From an uncultured Clostridia bacterium (lineage in GTDB: Bacteria; Bacillota; Clostridia; TANB77; CAG-508), in assembly GCA_934141475.1 (NCBI GenBank), contig CAKPCG010000023.1:1-27114 (forward strand): DNA of 27,114 bases, written 5' to 3'. Each line of letters starts with the position of its first letter. Position 1 is the stretch's first letter. The position numbers and the translations under genes were made by a program. The notes below the pieces were generated by a model that was given only the letters and a program-made list of their open reading frames with translations, was not told the origin of the DNA and made no database searches. Of this stretch, positions 1 through 8,285 are shown one piece after another.

Positions 1-475
1 CTCTTGAACGTAAAAATGGTCTTGTTTCTTTTTCCCATCTTAATACATTACACCATTGATTATATACAAATGGTAAGTCTCTCCATGATTTTAACCATTT
101 TGAATACATTGTTGTTATTATTGTTTCTGAAGTTGGTCTTACGCAAAGTCTTTCTTCTAATTTTTCTCCACCTGCCTCAGTAACCCATGCAACCTCTGGT
201 GCAAACCCTTCTACATGGTCTTTTTCTTTTTGAAGTAAACTTTCTGGTATTAATACTGGAAAATAAGCATTTTGAACTCCAGATTCTTTAAACTTTTTGT
301 CCATATAATTTTGAATATTTTCCCATATAGCATATCCATAAGGTCTTATTGCAATACAACCTTTTGTATCTGTATAATCTGCAAGTTCAGCTTTTCTTAC
401 GATATCTGTATACCATTTTGCAAAATCTTCATCTATGTTTGTTATTTCTTTTACGTAATTTTTGTTATCTCCCAT
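1..475 (-). CDS. proS: Prolyl-tRNA synthetase, N-terminal part (runs off window)
   Basis: Charges tRNA-Pro with proline in the cytoplasm. The minus strand from the ATG at 475 reads MGDNKNYVKEITNIDEDF and continues open to base 1, about 158 residues. Visible class II synthetase signatures are the substrate-binding segment VRPTSETI and motif 2, RWEKETRPFLRS. The sequence is of the short, eukaryote/archaeon-like ProRS type (no long editing insertion is seen in this part), which many Clostridia carry. A Shine-Dalgarno GAAAGGA lies 6 bases upstream of the ATG, inside the last codons of scpB, and the scpB stop is 3 bases before this start, so the two are probably cotranscribed. The C-terminal half is outside the window. 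No in-frame CGG occurs in the visible part. Identification is confident. Confidence 0.93.
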   Translation of the reverse strand, partial: MGDNKNYVKEITNIDEDFAKWYTDIVRKAELADYTDTKGCIAIRPYGYAIWENIQNYMDKKFKESGVQNAYFPVLIPESLLQKEKDHVEGFAPEVAWVTEAGGEKLEERLCVRPTSETIITTMYSKWLKSWRDLPFVYNQWCNVLRWEKETRPFLRSR

Positions 476-478
476 AAT

Positions 479-1061
479 CTATCCTTTCAAATCATTATTT
501 TCTTTTTCTACCAAATCATCAATTACAATTTGATTATTTGCGTCTAATTTATATTTTGGAAGCTCAGGTAATTCATCTAAGCTGGCATATCCAAACATTT
601 TTAAAAACTCATTTGTTGTTTTATATGTCATAGGTTTTCCCGGAAGATCTGATTTTCCCGCTTCTTCTATTAAACCATATTCTAATAATTTATACATTGT
701 TCCATCAACATTTACACCGTCTTATTGCTTCTATTTCTGCCCTAGATATTCGAGGATTATATGCAATTATTGATAGTGTTTCTAGTGCAGCATTAGAAAG
801 TTTTGGTTTGTTTCTTTTATCTATTATTTTATATACATCTTCGTAATATTCTTTTCTTGTTGCAAGCTGGAAACTATCATCCATTTTTATTATTTCTATT
901 CCTCTTTCATTGTCTTTATATTCTAAATTCATTTGGTAAATTATTTCTTCTAATTCGTCTTTTGATTTTTCCAATGCTAAATTTAATTCTTTTATATTTA
1001 CAGCTCTTCCTGCAGAAAACAATATTGCTTCTATTGTTCCTTTTAAATTTTTACTGCACAT
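479..1061 (-). CDS. scpB: Segregation and condensation protein ScpB, with +1 frameshift at CGG
   Basis: ScpB is the kleisin-associated winged-helix subunit of the SMC-ScpAB condensin that organises and segregates the chromosome. The N-terminal two thirds (ATG 1061; GTIEAILFSAGRAV, then ALETLSIIAYNPRISRAE) are in one frame and end at a TGA after EAIRRCKC. The C-terminal third (DGTMYKLLEYGLIEEAGK) is in the +1 frame, ending at 479. Skipping one base, C of the CGG at 719-717, gives EAIRGVNVDGTMYKLLEYG, the family's conserved sequence, and about 193 residues, the normal ScpB length. The start at 1061 is preferred over the TTG at 1070 because AGAGAGG is 10 bases before the ATG and abuts the TTG. 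The CGA Arg in NPRIS is read normally. scpA is not adjacent; the gene upstream encodes an unknown protein. It is either recoded or carries a sequencing error. Confidence 0.9.
717..719 (-). other. +1 frameshift site AGA-CGG-T in scpB
   Basis: In-frame CGG (codon 115 counted from the ATG at 1061). The zero frame meets TGA three codons later. Omitting the C at 719 reads AGA-GGT-GTA-AAT and restores the conserved IRGVNVDG segment. Unlike the other four sites, the preceding codon is AGA rather than NNT. The existence of the frame break is directly seen; its biological use is inferred. Confidence 0.8.
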
Positions 1062-1091
1062 TTTTATCAATCCTCTCTTGCATCTTAACTT

Positions 1092-2519
1092 TTAAGTTCT
1101 TCTGCTTCTTCCGTGTCTAAAGTACTCATCTTCTATTTCGTCCATATTTTCTTTTACTGTTTTTTCTATTTCTTCTGCATCTTTTCCTTTTTTATGCTCA
1201 CTTTCAACTTGTGCTTCTATATCTCTTCTATAGTCTTCGCCATATTTATCTACTAGTTTTTCAACTACTTGCTCAAGTTCTTCTACATGTGCTTTTCTTA
1301 CATTTATAGCTTCATTTGAGTCTCTTTTTCTTAGCTGTTCCATTTGTTCTCTTTCTTTTTCATTTAGTGGTGGTTCTGCTGAGTCTTCTAATTTGTATTC
1401 TATAGAACCTCTTGTTCTTGCTTCGTGGCTATCCATACTATAAGATTTTCCTCTTTCTATAGGCATTTGGACAAATGAAATTTCTTTAGTTTTTCCTGTT
1501 CCAGGAATTGAACCATTTTCTTTGTTTTGTCTATTAAAATCTACTCCTAAATACCAATCTTCATTTACTGTTGGATATCTATCTGTAACACCTTTTATTT
1601 TCCATAAAGATGTTCTAGTTAAATCCATATCTGTATGTGGTTTTTCCACTTCTTTTCCATCTGCAAAGCGTAATCTATTTTTTTCTTGTTCACGTCTTTC
1701 TTCAATTGATCCTAAATTTTGTGGTTCTAGTATATCTTGATCAAGTTCAATTATATCTCCATTATTATTGCAAATTGCAAATGTTTCTTTTGCCACTGTT
1801 TGTCTTTTTTCTTTTTGTTCATCTGAATCTTTACTTCTTAGTTCTTCTGTATCTATCATTGTTAAATATCCATTTTGGAATGAATTTTCAGATACTCCTT
1901 CTGGTAGTCTTCCTTTTAACAGTTCTTCAACATTTAAAATATCCCATAAATTATATTCGTTTATTCTTTGATTTAGTGGAATCCTTATTCTTCCACTCAT
2001 ATTTATTTCATTTTTTAAATTCTTAAGTGTTTTTTGTTCAAATTGAACTTTAGGCTTTTTTTGTTGTTCTTGTTTTTTTGGTTCTTTTTCTTCTTCCTCA
2101 TGCTCTTTGCTTGCTAAATCTCTTCCATCTCCTGCTTTTCCGCCAGATGATGAATTTGCAGTCATTCTTGCTCTTTCTACTCCCATATCTATGTCTCTTC
2201 TTAATTGTTCCTTATCCATTTCTATTTCTCTTGATATTTCTATTTCATTTTTAGAATAATCTTTTAAAGCTATAAAAGCTCCGTCTGCATTATAAAGAAT
2301 GTCTATCCTGTTTTCATCATGAAGCTCACTTATTAAAAACAATTCTGTGGATTTTTCTTCTCTTGAACTCTTTACTATATATTTATATGTACCAAGTTTT
2401 CCACATCTTTGTTTTACTACTTCAATTTTTTCAAAACTTTTCAATTTAGCTTTTTGTTCCCTTAATGCTATTAATTTTTTTACAATATCTTCTTCCATAT
2501 TATATATTTCTCTTGGCAT
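1092..2519 (-). CDS. Unknown highly charged protein, 475 aa
   Basis: I do not recognise a family. The protein is intact, cytoplasmic in appearance (no signal peptide or membrane segment) and extremely charged. Residues 1-110 look folded (EEDIVKKLIALREQKAK; ELFLISELHDENRIDILYN). Residues 120-170 form a Gly/Ser-rich then Glu/Lys/Gln-rich linker (SSSGGKAGDG, EEEEKEPKKQEQQKK). A middle part contains RIRIPLNQRINEYNLWDIL and mentions of ordered WYLGVDFNRQ. The last 80 residues are predicted coiled coil (EELEQVVEKLVDKYGEDY), ending RHGRSRRT. AGGAGG lies 5 bases before the ATG. It sits between rimO and scpB on the same strand, with 29 bases to rimO, so it is probably in the same operon. No in-frame CGG: the CGGA near its end is CAC-GGA. 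Function unknown. Confidence 0.75.
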   Translation of the reverse strand: MPREIYNMEEDIVKKLIALREQKAKLKSFEKIEVVKQRCGKLGTYKYIVKSSREEKSTELFLISELHDENRIDILYNADGAFIALKDYSKNEIEISREIEMDKEQLRRDIDMGVERARMTANSSSGGKAGDGRDLASKEHEEEEKEPKKQEQQKKPKVQFEQKTLKNLKNEINMSGRIRIPLNQRINEYNLWDILNVEELLKGRLPEGVSENSFQNGYLTMIDTEELRSKDSDEQKEKRQTVAKETFAICNNNGDIIELDQDILEPQNLGSIEERREQEKNRLRFADGKEVEKPHTDMDLTRTSLWKIKGVTDRYPTVNEDWYLGVDFNRQNKENGSIPGTGKTKEISFVQMPIERGKSYSMDSHEARTRGSIEYKLEDSAEPPLNEKEREQMEQLRKRDSNEAINVRKAHVEELEQVVEKLVDKYGEDYRRDIEAQVESEHKKGKDAEEIEKTVKENMDEIEDEYFRHGRSRRT

Positions 2520-2548
2520 ATTTACCTCCTTTTACCTAACATTTAGGT

Positions 2549-3940
2549 TTATAAAATTTCTGCTATTAAATCATAATCACTTACATCTACTATTTTGCAA
2601 TTTACAAATTTGTTTATATATTTCTCATCTTGGTTTTTAATATATACTATTCCATCTTCTTCAGGCACATCTCCTTTTGTTCTTCCTACAAGATATTTAC
2701 CATCAAAAGACATATTTTCTATTAAAACAACCATATCTTTTCCTATGTATTTTTCTAGTTTTTCTTTAGAGATTTTTCTTTGTATATTCATTATTTTTTT
2801 GTATCTTGCTTCTTTGGTTTTATAGTGAATTTGATTTGGCATTACTGAAGCTGGTGTATTTTCTTCTTTAGAATATCTAAAAACACCTAATTTGTCAAAT
2901 TTAGTTTCCAAAACAAAATCATATAATTCTTGGAACTCTTCTTTTGTTTCTCCTGGAAATCCAACAATTAAACTTGTTCTTAATATTACATCTGGAATTT
3001 CTTTTCTAATTTTTGTTATTAAATTTACAATATTTTCTTTTGATGTTTTTCTGTTCATTCTTTTTAGTATGTCATTTGAAATATGTTGTATAGGAATGTC
3101 AAAATATTTACAAATTTTTTCATTTGTTTTTACAACTTCAATTAATTTATCGTTAATCCCTTCTGGATAGCTATATAAAAATCTTATCCATTTTATACCA
3201 TCAATTTGGCTTATTTTATCTAGTAATACATCAAGCATTGGTTTTCCGTAAATATCAATACCGTATTTTGTTGTATCTTGTGCTATAACAATTATTTCCT
3301 TAACGCCTTTTTTAGCTAGCATATTTGCTTCTTCTAATATTTCTTCCATTGGTCTACTTACAAATAATCCTCTTATATATGGTATAGCACAATATGTGCA
3401 CATATTGCTACAACCTTCTCCAATTTTTAGATATGCGTAATTTTCTCCTGTTGATACTGTTCTTGCTAAATATTCCTTTTCTGCAAACATTGGAAGTTTA
3501 GATATTTTTTTGTCTTTATTTTGAGCGTGATTTTCATTTTCTTCTTTCGTTCCCTTACCACTATCTCTTTTTATATCAATTTTAATATCATTTTTTAGCA
3601 TATTTTCAACTTTATCCCATAGTTTATTGTAATCTTCAATTTTTAAAAATAAGTCAACTTCTGGTAATTCTTTTACTAAATCTTCATAATATCTTTGTAC
3701 TAAACATCCCATAGCAATTAAATATTTGCATCTTGTTTTTTTATATTCTGCCATTTCGAGAATTGTATTTATTGCCTCTTCTTTGGCTGATTCTATAAAT
3801 CCACATGTGTTAACAACTATTATATCTGCATTATTTGGGTCATTTACAATATTATATTTATGTTCTTTAAATTTTCCTATTGTAACTTCTGTATCTATTA
3901 AATTTTTGCTACATCCTAGTGATATAAATCCTACATTCAT
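2549..3940 (-). CDS. rimO: Ribosomal protein S12 methylthiotransferase RimO
   Basis: A radical SAM enzyme that methylthiolates the conserved aspartate of ribosomal protein S12 on the ribosome. It opens with GFISLGCSKNLIDTE, the RimO version of the UPF0004 domain, whose three cluster cysteines are at 10, 46 and 79. The radical SAM CxxxCxxC is GCSNMCTYCAIP (C177, C181, C184). The TRAM-type C-terminal segment (DMVVLIENMSFDGKYLVGRT) follows at about 395-460. At 463 residues it is slightly longer than usual because of a polar Lys/Glu/Asn insertion at about 122-148, between the N-terminal and radical SAM domains. The ATG has AAGGAG seven bases upstream. It lies 61 bases downstream of rarA on the same strand. 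RimO rather than MiaB or MtaB is favoured by the N-terminal SLGCSKN motif. Confidence 0.95.
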   Translation of the reverse strand: MNVGFISLGCSKNLIDTEVTIGKFKEHKYNIVNDPNNADIIVVNTCGFIESAKEEAINTILEMAEYKKTRCKYLIAMGCLVQRYYEDLVKELPEVDLFLKIEDYNKLWDKVENMLKNDIKIDIKRDSGKGTKEENENHAQNKDKKISKLPMFAEKEYLARTVSTGENYAYLKIGEGCSNMCTYCAIPYIRGLFVSRPMEEILEEANMLAKKGVKEIIVIAQDTTKYGIDIYGKPMLDVLLDKISQIDGIKWIRFLYSYPEGINDKLIEVVKTNEKICKYFDIPIQHISNDILKRMNRKTSKENIVNLITKIRKEIPDVILRTSLIVGFPGETKEEFQELYDFVLETKFDKLGVFRYSKEENTPASVMPNQIHYKTKEARYKKIMNIQRKISKEKLEKYIGKDMVVLIENMSFDGKYLVGRTKGDVPEEDGIVYIKNQDEKYINKFVNCKIVDVSDYDLIAEIL

Positions 3941-4001
3941 TCTATTTCTCCTTTTATGCCATACTTTTTTATTTTGTTTTTGCTCAATAAGTATTTAGCT
4001 T

Positions 4002-5243
4002 CTATTTTATATTTTCGTCTTTTATATAATACTTTGTTCCAACCATTTTATCAGGAAGATATTGCTGCTCTACATAGTGGCCAGGAAAATTATGTGGATA
4101 TAAATAACCTACTCCATATCCTAAATTTTCCATTCCTTGGATTGGTGCATTTCTTATGTGCATTGGAATTGTTCCTGTATCTTTAGTAGATACATCTTCT
4201 ATTGCTTTATTTATAGCATTGTACGAAGCATTTGATTTTTTTGATGTTGCAACATATACTGCAGCTTCTGCTAATATTATTCTAGCTTCTGGCATTCCTA
4301 CCATATTTACTGCTTGCATTGCAGAATTTGCTATAACTAATGCCTCCGGATTTGCCATTCCAACATCTTCTGCTGCTGCAATTACAATTCTTCTTGCTAA
4401 AAACATTGGATCTTCTCCACCATTTATAGCTCTTGCTAAATAAAATATTGTAGCATCTGGATCTGAGCCTCTCATTGATTTTATAAATGCACTTATATTG
4501 TCATAATGGGAATCTCCTTCTTTATCAAATACTGCCTTTTTTTCTTGTATGCAATTTTTTATTACTTCATCTGTTATATTTATTTCACCATTTGAATCCA
4601 TTTCGGTTGTAAGTACTGCAATTTCTAGTGAATTTAAAGCAGTTCTTACATCTCCATTTGATATTAAACATAGTTTTTTTAAGGTGCTATCTTCGATATT
4701 TATTTTATATTCCCCTAAACCTTCTGGATTAACCAATGCTCTTTTTAAAATATTAAATATATCTTCTTGATTTAATGGCTCTAGTTTCACTACCATAGAA
4801 CGCGAAATCAAAGCCTTGTTCACTTCAAAATAAGGGTTTTCTGTTGTAGCTCCAATTAATATAACTGTTCCATTTTCGACATATGGAAGTAAAGCATCTT
4901 GCTGAAGTTTGTTAAATCTATGAATTTCATCAATAAACAATATTGATTTTCCTGCCGGATTTATCATAAAATTTTTCGTTTCTTGAACAACTGCTTTTAT
5001 ATCTGAAACACCTGCTGTTACGGCATTTATTTTATAAAACTTATATTTTGTTGCCTCACTTATAACTTTTGCAAGTGATGTTTTTCCACAACCTGGAGGT
5101 CCATATAATATTAAACTTGATAGTCTATCTGCTTTTATAGTTCTATATAAAATTTTATCTTTTCCTAATATATGTTCTTGCCCAAAATATTCTTCTAATG
5201 TTTTTGGTCTTACTCTGTAAGCTAGTGGTTCATTTAAATTCAT
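4002..5243 (-). CDS. rarA: Replication-associated recombination protein A (RarA/MgsA), AAA+ ATPase
   Basis: A DNA-dependent ATPase of the clamp-loader AAA+ clade that acts at stalled replication forks. From the chosen start the protein is 413 residues. Walker A GPPGCGKT is at 48-55, Walker B LFIDEIHRF with the catalytic DE at about 105-106, then sensor 1 GATTENP and sensor 2 region SNGDVRTALN. The C-terminal tetramerisation domain contains RIVIAAAEDVGMANPEAL and YLYPHNFPGHYVEQQYLPD, hallmarks of the family. The start at 5243 is preferred over the ATG at 5255 because GGAGG lies 5 bases before the former, inside the first codons of the longer reading. It begins 22 bases after the queA stop, same strand. 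All arginine codons seen are read normally, including the CGT in ISRSM. Confidence 0.96.
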   Translation of the reverse strand: MNLNEPLAYRVRPKTLEEYFGQEHILGKDKILYRTIKADRLSSLILYGPPGCGKTSLAKVISEATKYKFYKINAVTAGVSDIKAVVQETKNFMINPAGKSILFIDEIHRFNKLQQDALLPYVENGTVILIGATTENPYFEVNKALISRSMVVKLEPLNQEDIFNILKRALVNPEGLGEYKINIEDSTLKKLCLISNGDVRTALNSLEIAVLTTEMDSNGEINITDEVIKNCIQEKKAVFDKEGDSHYDNISAFIKSMRGSDPDATIFYLARAINGGEDPMFLARRIVIAAAEDVGMANPEALVIANSAMQAVNMVGMPEARIILAEAAVYVATSKKSNASYNAINKAIEDVSTKDTGTIPMHIRNAPIQGMENLGYGVGYLYPHNFPGHYVEQQYLPDKMVGTKYYIKDENIK

Positions 5244-5264
5244 ACTTTCCTCCATTTGTCATTT

Positions 5265-6290
5265 TTATTTTATAAACATTGCATCTCCAAAACTGAAAAA
5301 TTTGTATTTTTTATCAACCGCACTGTTATATGCTTTTAAAATTAGTTCTTTATCAGCAAAAGCTGATACAAGCATAAGCAAGGTTGATTTTGGTAAATGA
5401 AAGTTTGTAATTAGTCCATCTATACATTTAAATTTATATCCTGGATAAATATATATTCCTGTATCTGCTTCTACTTTTTTTACCATTCCAGTTTCAGAGT
5501 CTGCAATTGTTTCTAGTACTCTGCAAGATGTTGTTCCAACTGCTATAACTCTTTTTTTATTTTTCTTTGTTTCATTTATTTTATCTACATCTTCTTGTTT
5601 TATATAAAAATGCTCTTTGTGCATCTTATGTTCTTCTATATTTTCTTCTTTTACGGGCCTAAAAGTACCTATTCCAACATGTAAAGTTACATTGGCAATT
5701 TTTACACCTTTTTCCTCAATTTTTTTTAATAATTCTGGTGTAAAATGTAGTCCTGCTGTTGGAGCCGCTGCTGAGCCTTCGTATTTTGCATATACTGTTT
5801 GATATCTATCATTTTCTTTTAAACTTTCATGAATATATGGTGGCAATGGCATTAAACCAATTTTATCTAAGATTTCGTTAAAAATTCCGTCATAACTAAA
5901 TTTTACCTTTCTTGTACCATCTTCTAAAATATCTAAAATTTCAGCCTCTAAGATACCATCTCCAAATATTACTTTTGCTCCAATCTTAAGTTTATTCCCT
6001 GGTCTTACTATGCTTTCCCATATGTCGCCATCTAGTTGTTTTAAAAGTACAAATTCAACATTTGCACCTGTTTCTTTTTTTCCATATAATCTTGCTGGAA
6101 TAACCTTTGTATTGTTTCTTACAAGACAGTCTCCTGGTTCTAAGTAATCTATTATATCTTTAAAAACCTTGTCTTCGATTTTTCTTTTTTCTCTATCTAC
6201 TACCATTAATTTTGATTCATCTCTTTGTTTTATTGGTACTTGTGCTATTAATTCTTCTGGTAAATTGTAATCAAATTCTTCAAGTTTCAT
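5265..6290 (-). CDS. queA: S-adenosylmethionine:tRNA ribosyltransferase-isomerase QueA
   Basis: Transfers and isomerises the ribosyl part of SAM onto 7-aminomethyl-7-deazaguanine in tRNA, giving epoxyqueuosine in the wobble position of tRNAs for Asp, Asn, His and Tyr. It is 341 residues, the full family length. Conserved stretches are FDYNLPEELIAQVP at the N-terminus, RLYGKKETGANVEFVLL, GSAAAPTAGLHFT at about 173-185, HVGIGTFRPVK, VGTTSCRVLE and LITNFHLPKSTLLMLVSAF. AAAGGA precedes the ATG by about 11 bases. No tgt gene is in view; the next gene downstream on the strand is rarA. Nothing unusual in composition. Confidence 0.97.
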   Translation of the reverse strand: MKLEEFDYNLPEELIAQVPIKQRDESKLMVVDREKRKIEDKVFKDIIDYLEPGDCLVRNNTKVIPARLYGKKETGANVEFVLLKQLDGDIWESIVRPGNKLKIGAKVIFGDGILEAEILDILEDGTRKVKFSYDGIFNEILDKIGLMPLPPYIHESLKENDRYQTVYAKYEGSAAAPTAGLHFTPELLKKIEEKGVKIANVTLHVGIGTFRPVKEENIEEHKMHKEHFYIKQEDVDKINETKKNKKRVIAVGTTSCRVLETIADSETGMVKKVEADTGIYIYPGYKFKCIDGLITNFHLPKSTLLMLVSAFADKELILKAYNSAVDKKYKFFSFGDAMFIK

Positions 6291-6423
6291 TTTTTGCCAT
6301 TTCCTTTCTTTTTTCCTTTTAACATATCTATTTTACTACATATTTTGCACATTTGCAAGCATTTTACATTAAAGGTATAATATGCTTATTTAAATTTTAT
6401 TCTTATATAATTTATTACAAAAA

Positions 6424-6466
6424 TAACTGACTTTAAATGAAACATTAGCTCCAAAAAAGTCAGTTA
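6424..6466 (-). terminator. Intrinsic terminator after sigE
   Basis: A perfect 10-bp stem (TAACTGACTT at 6424-6433 with AAGTCAGTTA at 6457-6466) is followed on the minus strand by five T (6423-6419). It lies 15 bases past the +1-frame stop of sigE at 6482. The zero-frame extension of sigE would run straight through it, which argues that the +1-frame stop is the natural end. Confidence 0.8.
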
Positions 6467-6481
6467 TAAAAAAATTTATAT

Positions 6482-7262
6482 TTACCCAGTTTTGCTCATA
6501 ATTTCTTTTCTCATTTTTTTTATTATCTTTTTTTCTAATCTTGAAATATAACTTTGTGATATTCCGAAGTTCGTCTGCTACTTCTTTTTGTGTTTTTTCT
6601 TTTCCTCCATTTTTTAAACCAAATCTCATTTCCATTATATTTTTTTCTCTAGCATTTAAATTACTAATAGATATTCTAAGTAGTTTTTTATCTACTTCAT
6701 CTTCAATGTCTTTTGAAGTTACATCATATTCTGTTCCTAAAATATCAGATAAAAGTAATTCATTTCCATCAGCGTCTTTATTTAGTGGTTCATCTAAAGA
6801 TACTTCTCCTTTTAATTTATTATTTCTTCTTAAATACATAAGTATCTCATTTTCTATACATCTTGAGGCATATGTTGCAAGTTTTATATTTTTGTCAATT
6901 TTAAATGTATTTACTCCTTTTGCTAAACCAATTGTGCCTATTGAAATTAAATCTTCAATTCCAATACCAGTATTTTCAAATTTTTTTGCTATATATACGA
7001 CAAGTCTTAGATTTCTTTCTATCAATATTTGCCTTGCTTCTAAGTTATTTTCATCTGATAATTTTTTTATGTAAAATTGTTCTTCTTCCTCTGGAAGTGG
7101 CGGTGGAAGTGTTTGTGCACCCGCAATATAAAATATTGGTTCTTCAATATTTTTTTCATTTTTTATGTATTTAATGTAAATAGAATTTACATTTTCTTTT
7201 AATATTTTTAAAATATTCATCATTATTTGCTTTATATCTATTTTTAATTTATAGATATTCAA
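6482..7262 (-). CDS. sigE: Mother-cell sporulation sigma factor SigE (pro-form), with +1 frameshift at CGG
   Basis: SigE is the early mother-cell RNA polymerase sigma factor in sporulation, made as an inactive pro-protein and cleaved by SpoIIGA. The start is TTG at 7262, with GGGAGG 5 bases upstream. The pro-segment precedes FYIAGAQTLPPPLPEEEEQ. Region 2 is seen in IERNLRLVVYIAKKFENTG, IEDLISIGTIGL and KLATYASRCIENEILMYLRR, region 4 in NAREKNIMEMRFGL and EKTQKEVADEL. After codon 232 the zero frame turns into nonsense. Skipping the C of CGG (6566-6564) reads ELGISQSYISRLEKKIIKK, the expected helix-turn-helix recognition helix, and stops at 6482, giving about 259 residues. The gene follows spoIIGA by 13 bases. 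Without the shift the promoter -35-binding helix is lost, so the zero-frame product should be a sigma factor without a working region 4. Confidence 0.93.
6564..6566 (-). other. +1 frameshift site CTT-CGG-A in sigE
   Basis: In-frame CGG, codon 233. Removing the C at 6566 turns CTT-CGG-AAT-ATC into CTT-GGA-ATA-TCA and restores the region 4.2 helix-turn-helix. The octamer CTTCGGAA is identical to that in spoIIGA and to one in the acquired gene at 10886. The zero frame stays open for 58 more codons, through the terminator. Confidence 0.85.
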
Positions 7263-7275
7263 AGCTGCCTCCCTT

Positions 7276-8164
7276 CTAAATTACATCTATTCCTAGTAAG
7301 GCATTATATTTATCTTTTTTGCTTAATTTTTTACCATATATTCCAATTATTACTTGCTTTATTGTTTTTGTTTCATTTTCTTCTTCCACTTCTAATTCCT
7401 GAGCCTTAAGTCCTAGTAGCATTCCATTTTGCTTTCCAAGTGATGAAAATGGAATTATTTTTAGTTTTAACATATATTCTTTTTTTATATCATCTGGTAT
7501 GTTTTTTAAATCACCTCCTAATATATTCTCAATATTTTCTAAAATTTCTTTTGGTACTACATCTTTTAATACTTCACTTGTAACTACTACAACAGGTATA
7601 TTTGATATTGGTTCTTTAAGCATATTTCCCGTATCTACCATAGCTCTTGCTTTTACTTTTTTGTTATTAATTTTAATTACAATATTACAAAACAAATCGC
7701 TTTTAGATATTTTGGCTTTTGTTAATTTAAAAGAAACAATAATTATTAGTAATGCTACTATAACTCCTATTACTATAGTTTTTAATGTATATTTTCCATA
7801 AATTACACCGTCTTTTATAGATATTTTGCCAGTATTTACCATATAAATAACGCCTAATGTTGCTCCTCCAAATGCAAATGATACTAAATAAAAAAATATC
7901 ATCATCTTAACCATTTGTTTTAATGTTTCTGGTGAATATGATATATATACCATAGATATTGAAATCATGATTTTACCAAATATATTCCACTGTCCAAGAT
8001 TTCTTATATAATAATAAATAACAGAATATAAAGCTCCTATAATGCTTCCGAAGTAAAATTTTTAATGTTTTTACTTTCGATTTACTTATAATTGCTGCTA
8101 CATATAATATAATAAAATTTAAAACCATATTTTCTAAAAAGATAATATCTATATAAACTACCAT
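7276..8164 (-). CDS. spoIIGA: Sporulation sigma-E processing aspartic peptidase SpoIIGA, with +1 frameshift at CGG
   Basis: A membrane-bound aspartic protease that converts pro-SigE to active SigE at the polar septum. The N-terminal part (MVVYIDIIFLENMVLNFIIL, first membrane segment) is read from 8164 to codon 38. The next codon, CGG at 8050-8048, is followed in the zero frame by 24 unrelated codons and TAA. Skipping the C restores LLGSIIGALYSVIYYYIRN and then three or four more membrane segments to about residue 130. The soluble catalytic domain follows, with ARAMVDTGNMLKEP, in which DTG is the aspartic-protease signature, ending LGIDVI. The total is about 295 residues, close to the family's usual 300-310. 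AAGGTGAG precedes the ATG. It lies directly upstream of its substrate gene sigE, as in other spore formers. Confidence 0.92.
8048..8050 (-). other. +1 frameshift site CTT-CGG-A in spoIIGA
   Basis: In-frame CGG, codon 39. Removing the C at 8050 turns CTT-CGG-AAG-CAT into CTT-GGA-AGC-ATT. The zero frame ends at TAA 24 codons later, giving a 63-residue fragment. The octamer CTTCGGAA is the same as in sigE. Confidence 0.85.
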
Positions 8165-8234
8165 TGTCTCACCTTGTTTTATATTCTAACTCTTTTTTAA
8201 TAAAAAATTTGTCTTTTCTTATTGTAGAAAAAAA

Positions 8235-8262
8235 GAAATATTCTACAAAATTAGAATATTTC
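8235..8262 (-). terminator. Intrinsic terminator after the nucleosidase-like gene
   Basis: A perfect 10-bp stem, GAAATATTCT (8235-8244) with AGAATATTTC (8253-8262) and an 8-base loop, is followed on the minus strand by seven T (8234-8228). It ends the transcript of the gene at 8286-9011 and separates it from spoIIGA-sigE. Confidence 0.75.
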
Positions 8263-8285
8263 TTGAATATTTCTTAAATTTATTT

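Noticed and set aside
705..1070. Two separate proteins for scpB, one ending RRCKC and one starting MYKLLEYG
   Set aside because: Together they form one uninterrupted ScpB once a single base at the CGG is skipped; the second part has no ribosome site of its own.
6390..6481. C-terminal extension of SigE in the zero frame to position 6390
   Set aside because: The residues match nothing in sigma factors, cross a clear intrinsic terminator, and the +1 frame gives the conserved helix-turn-helix with a stop at 6482.
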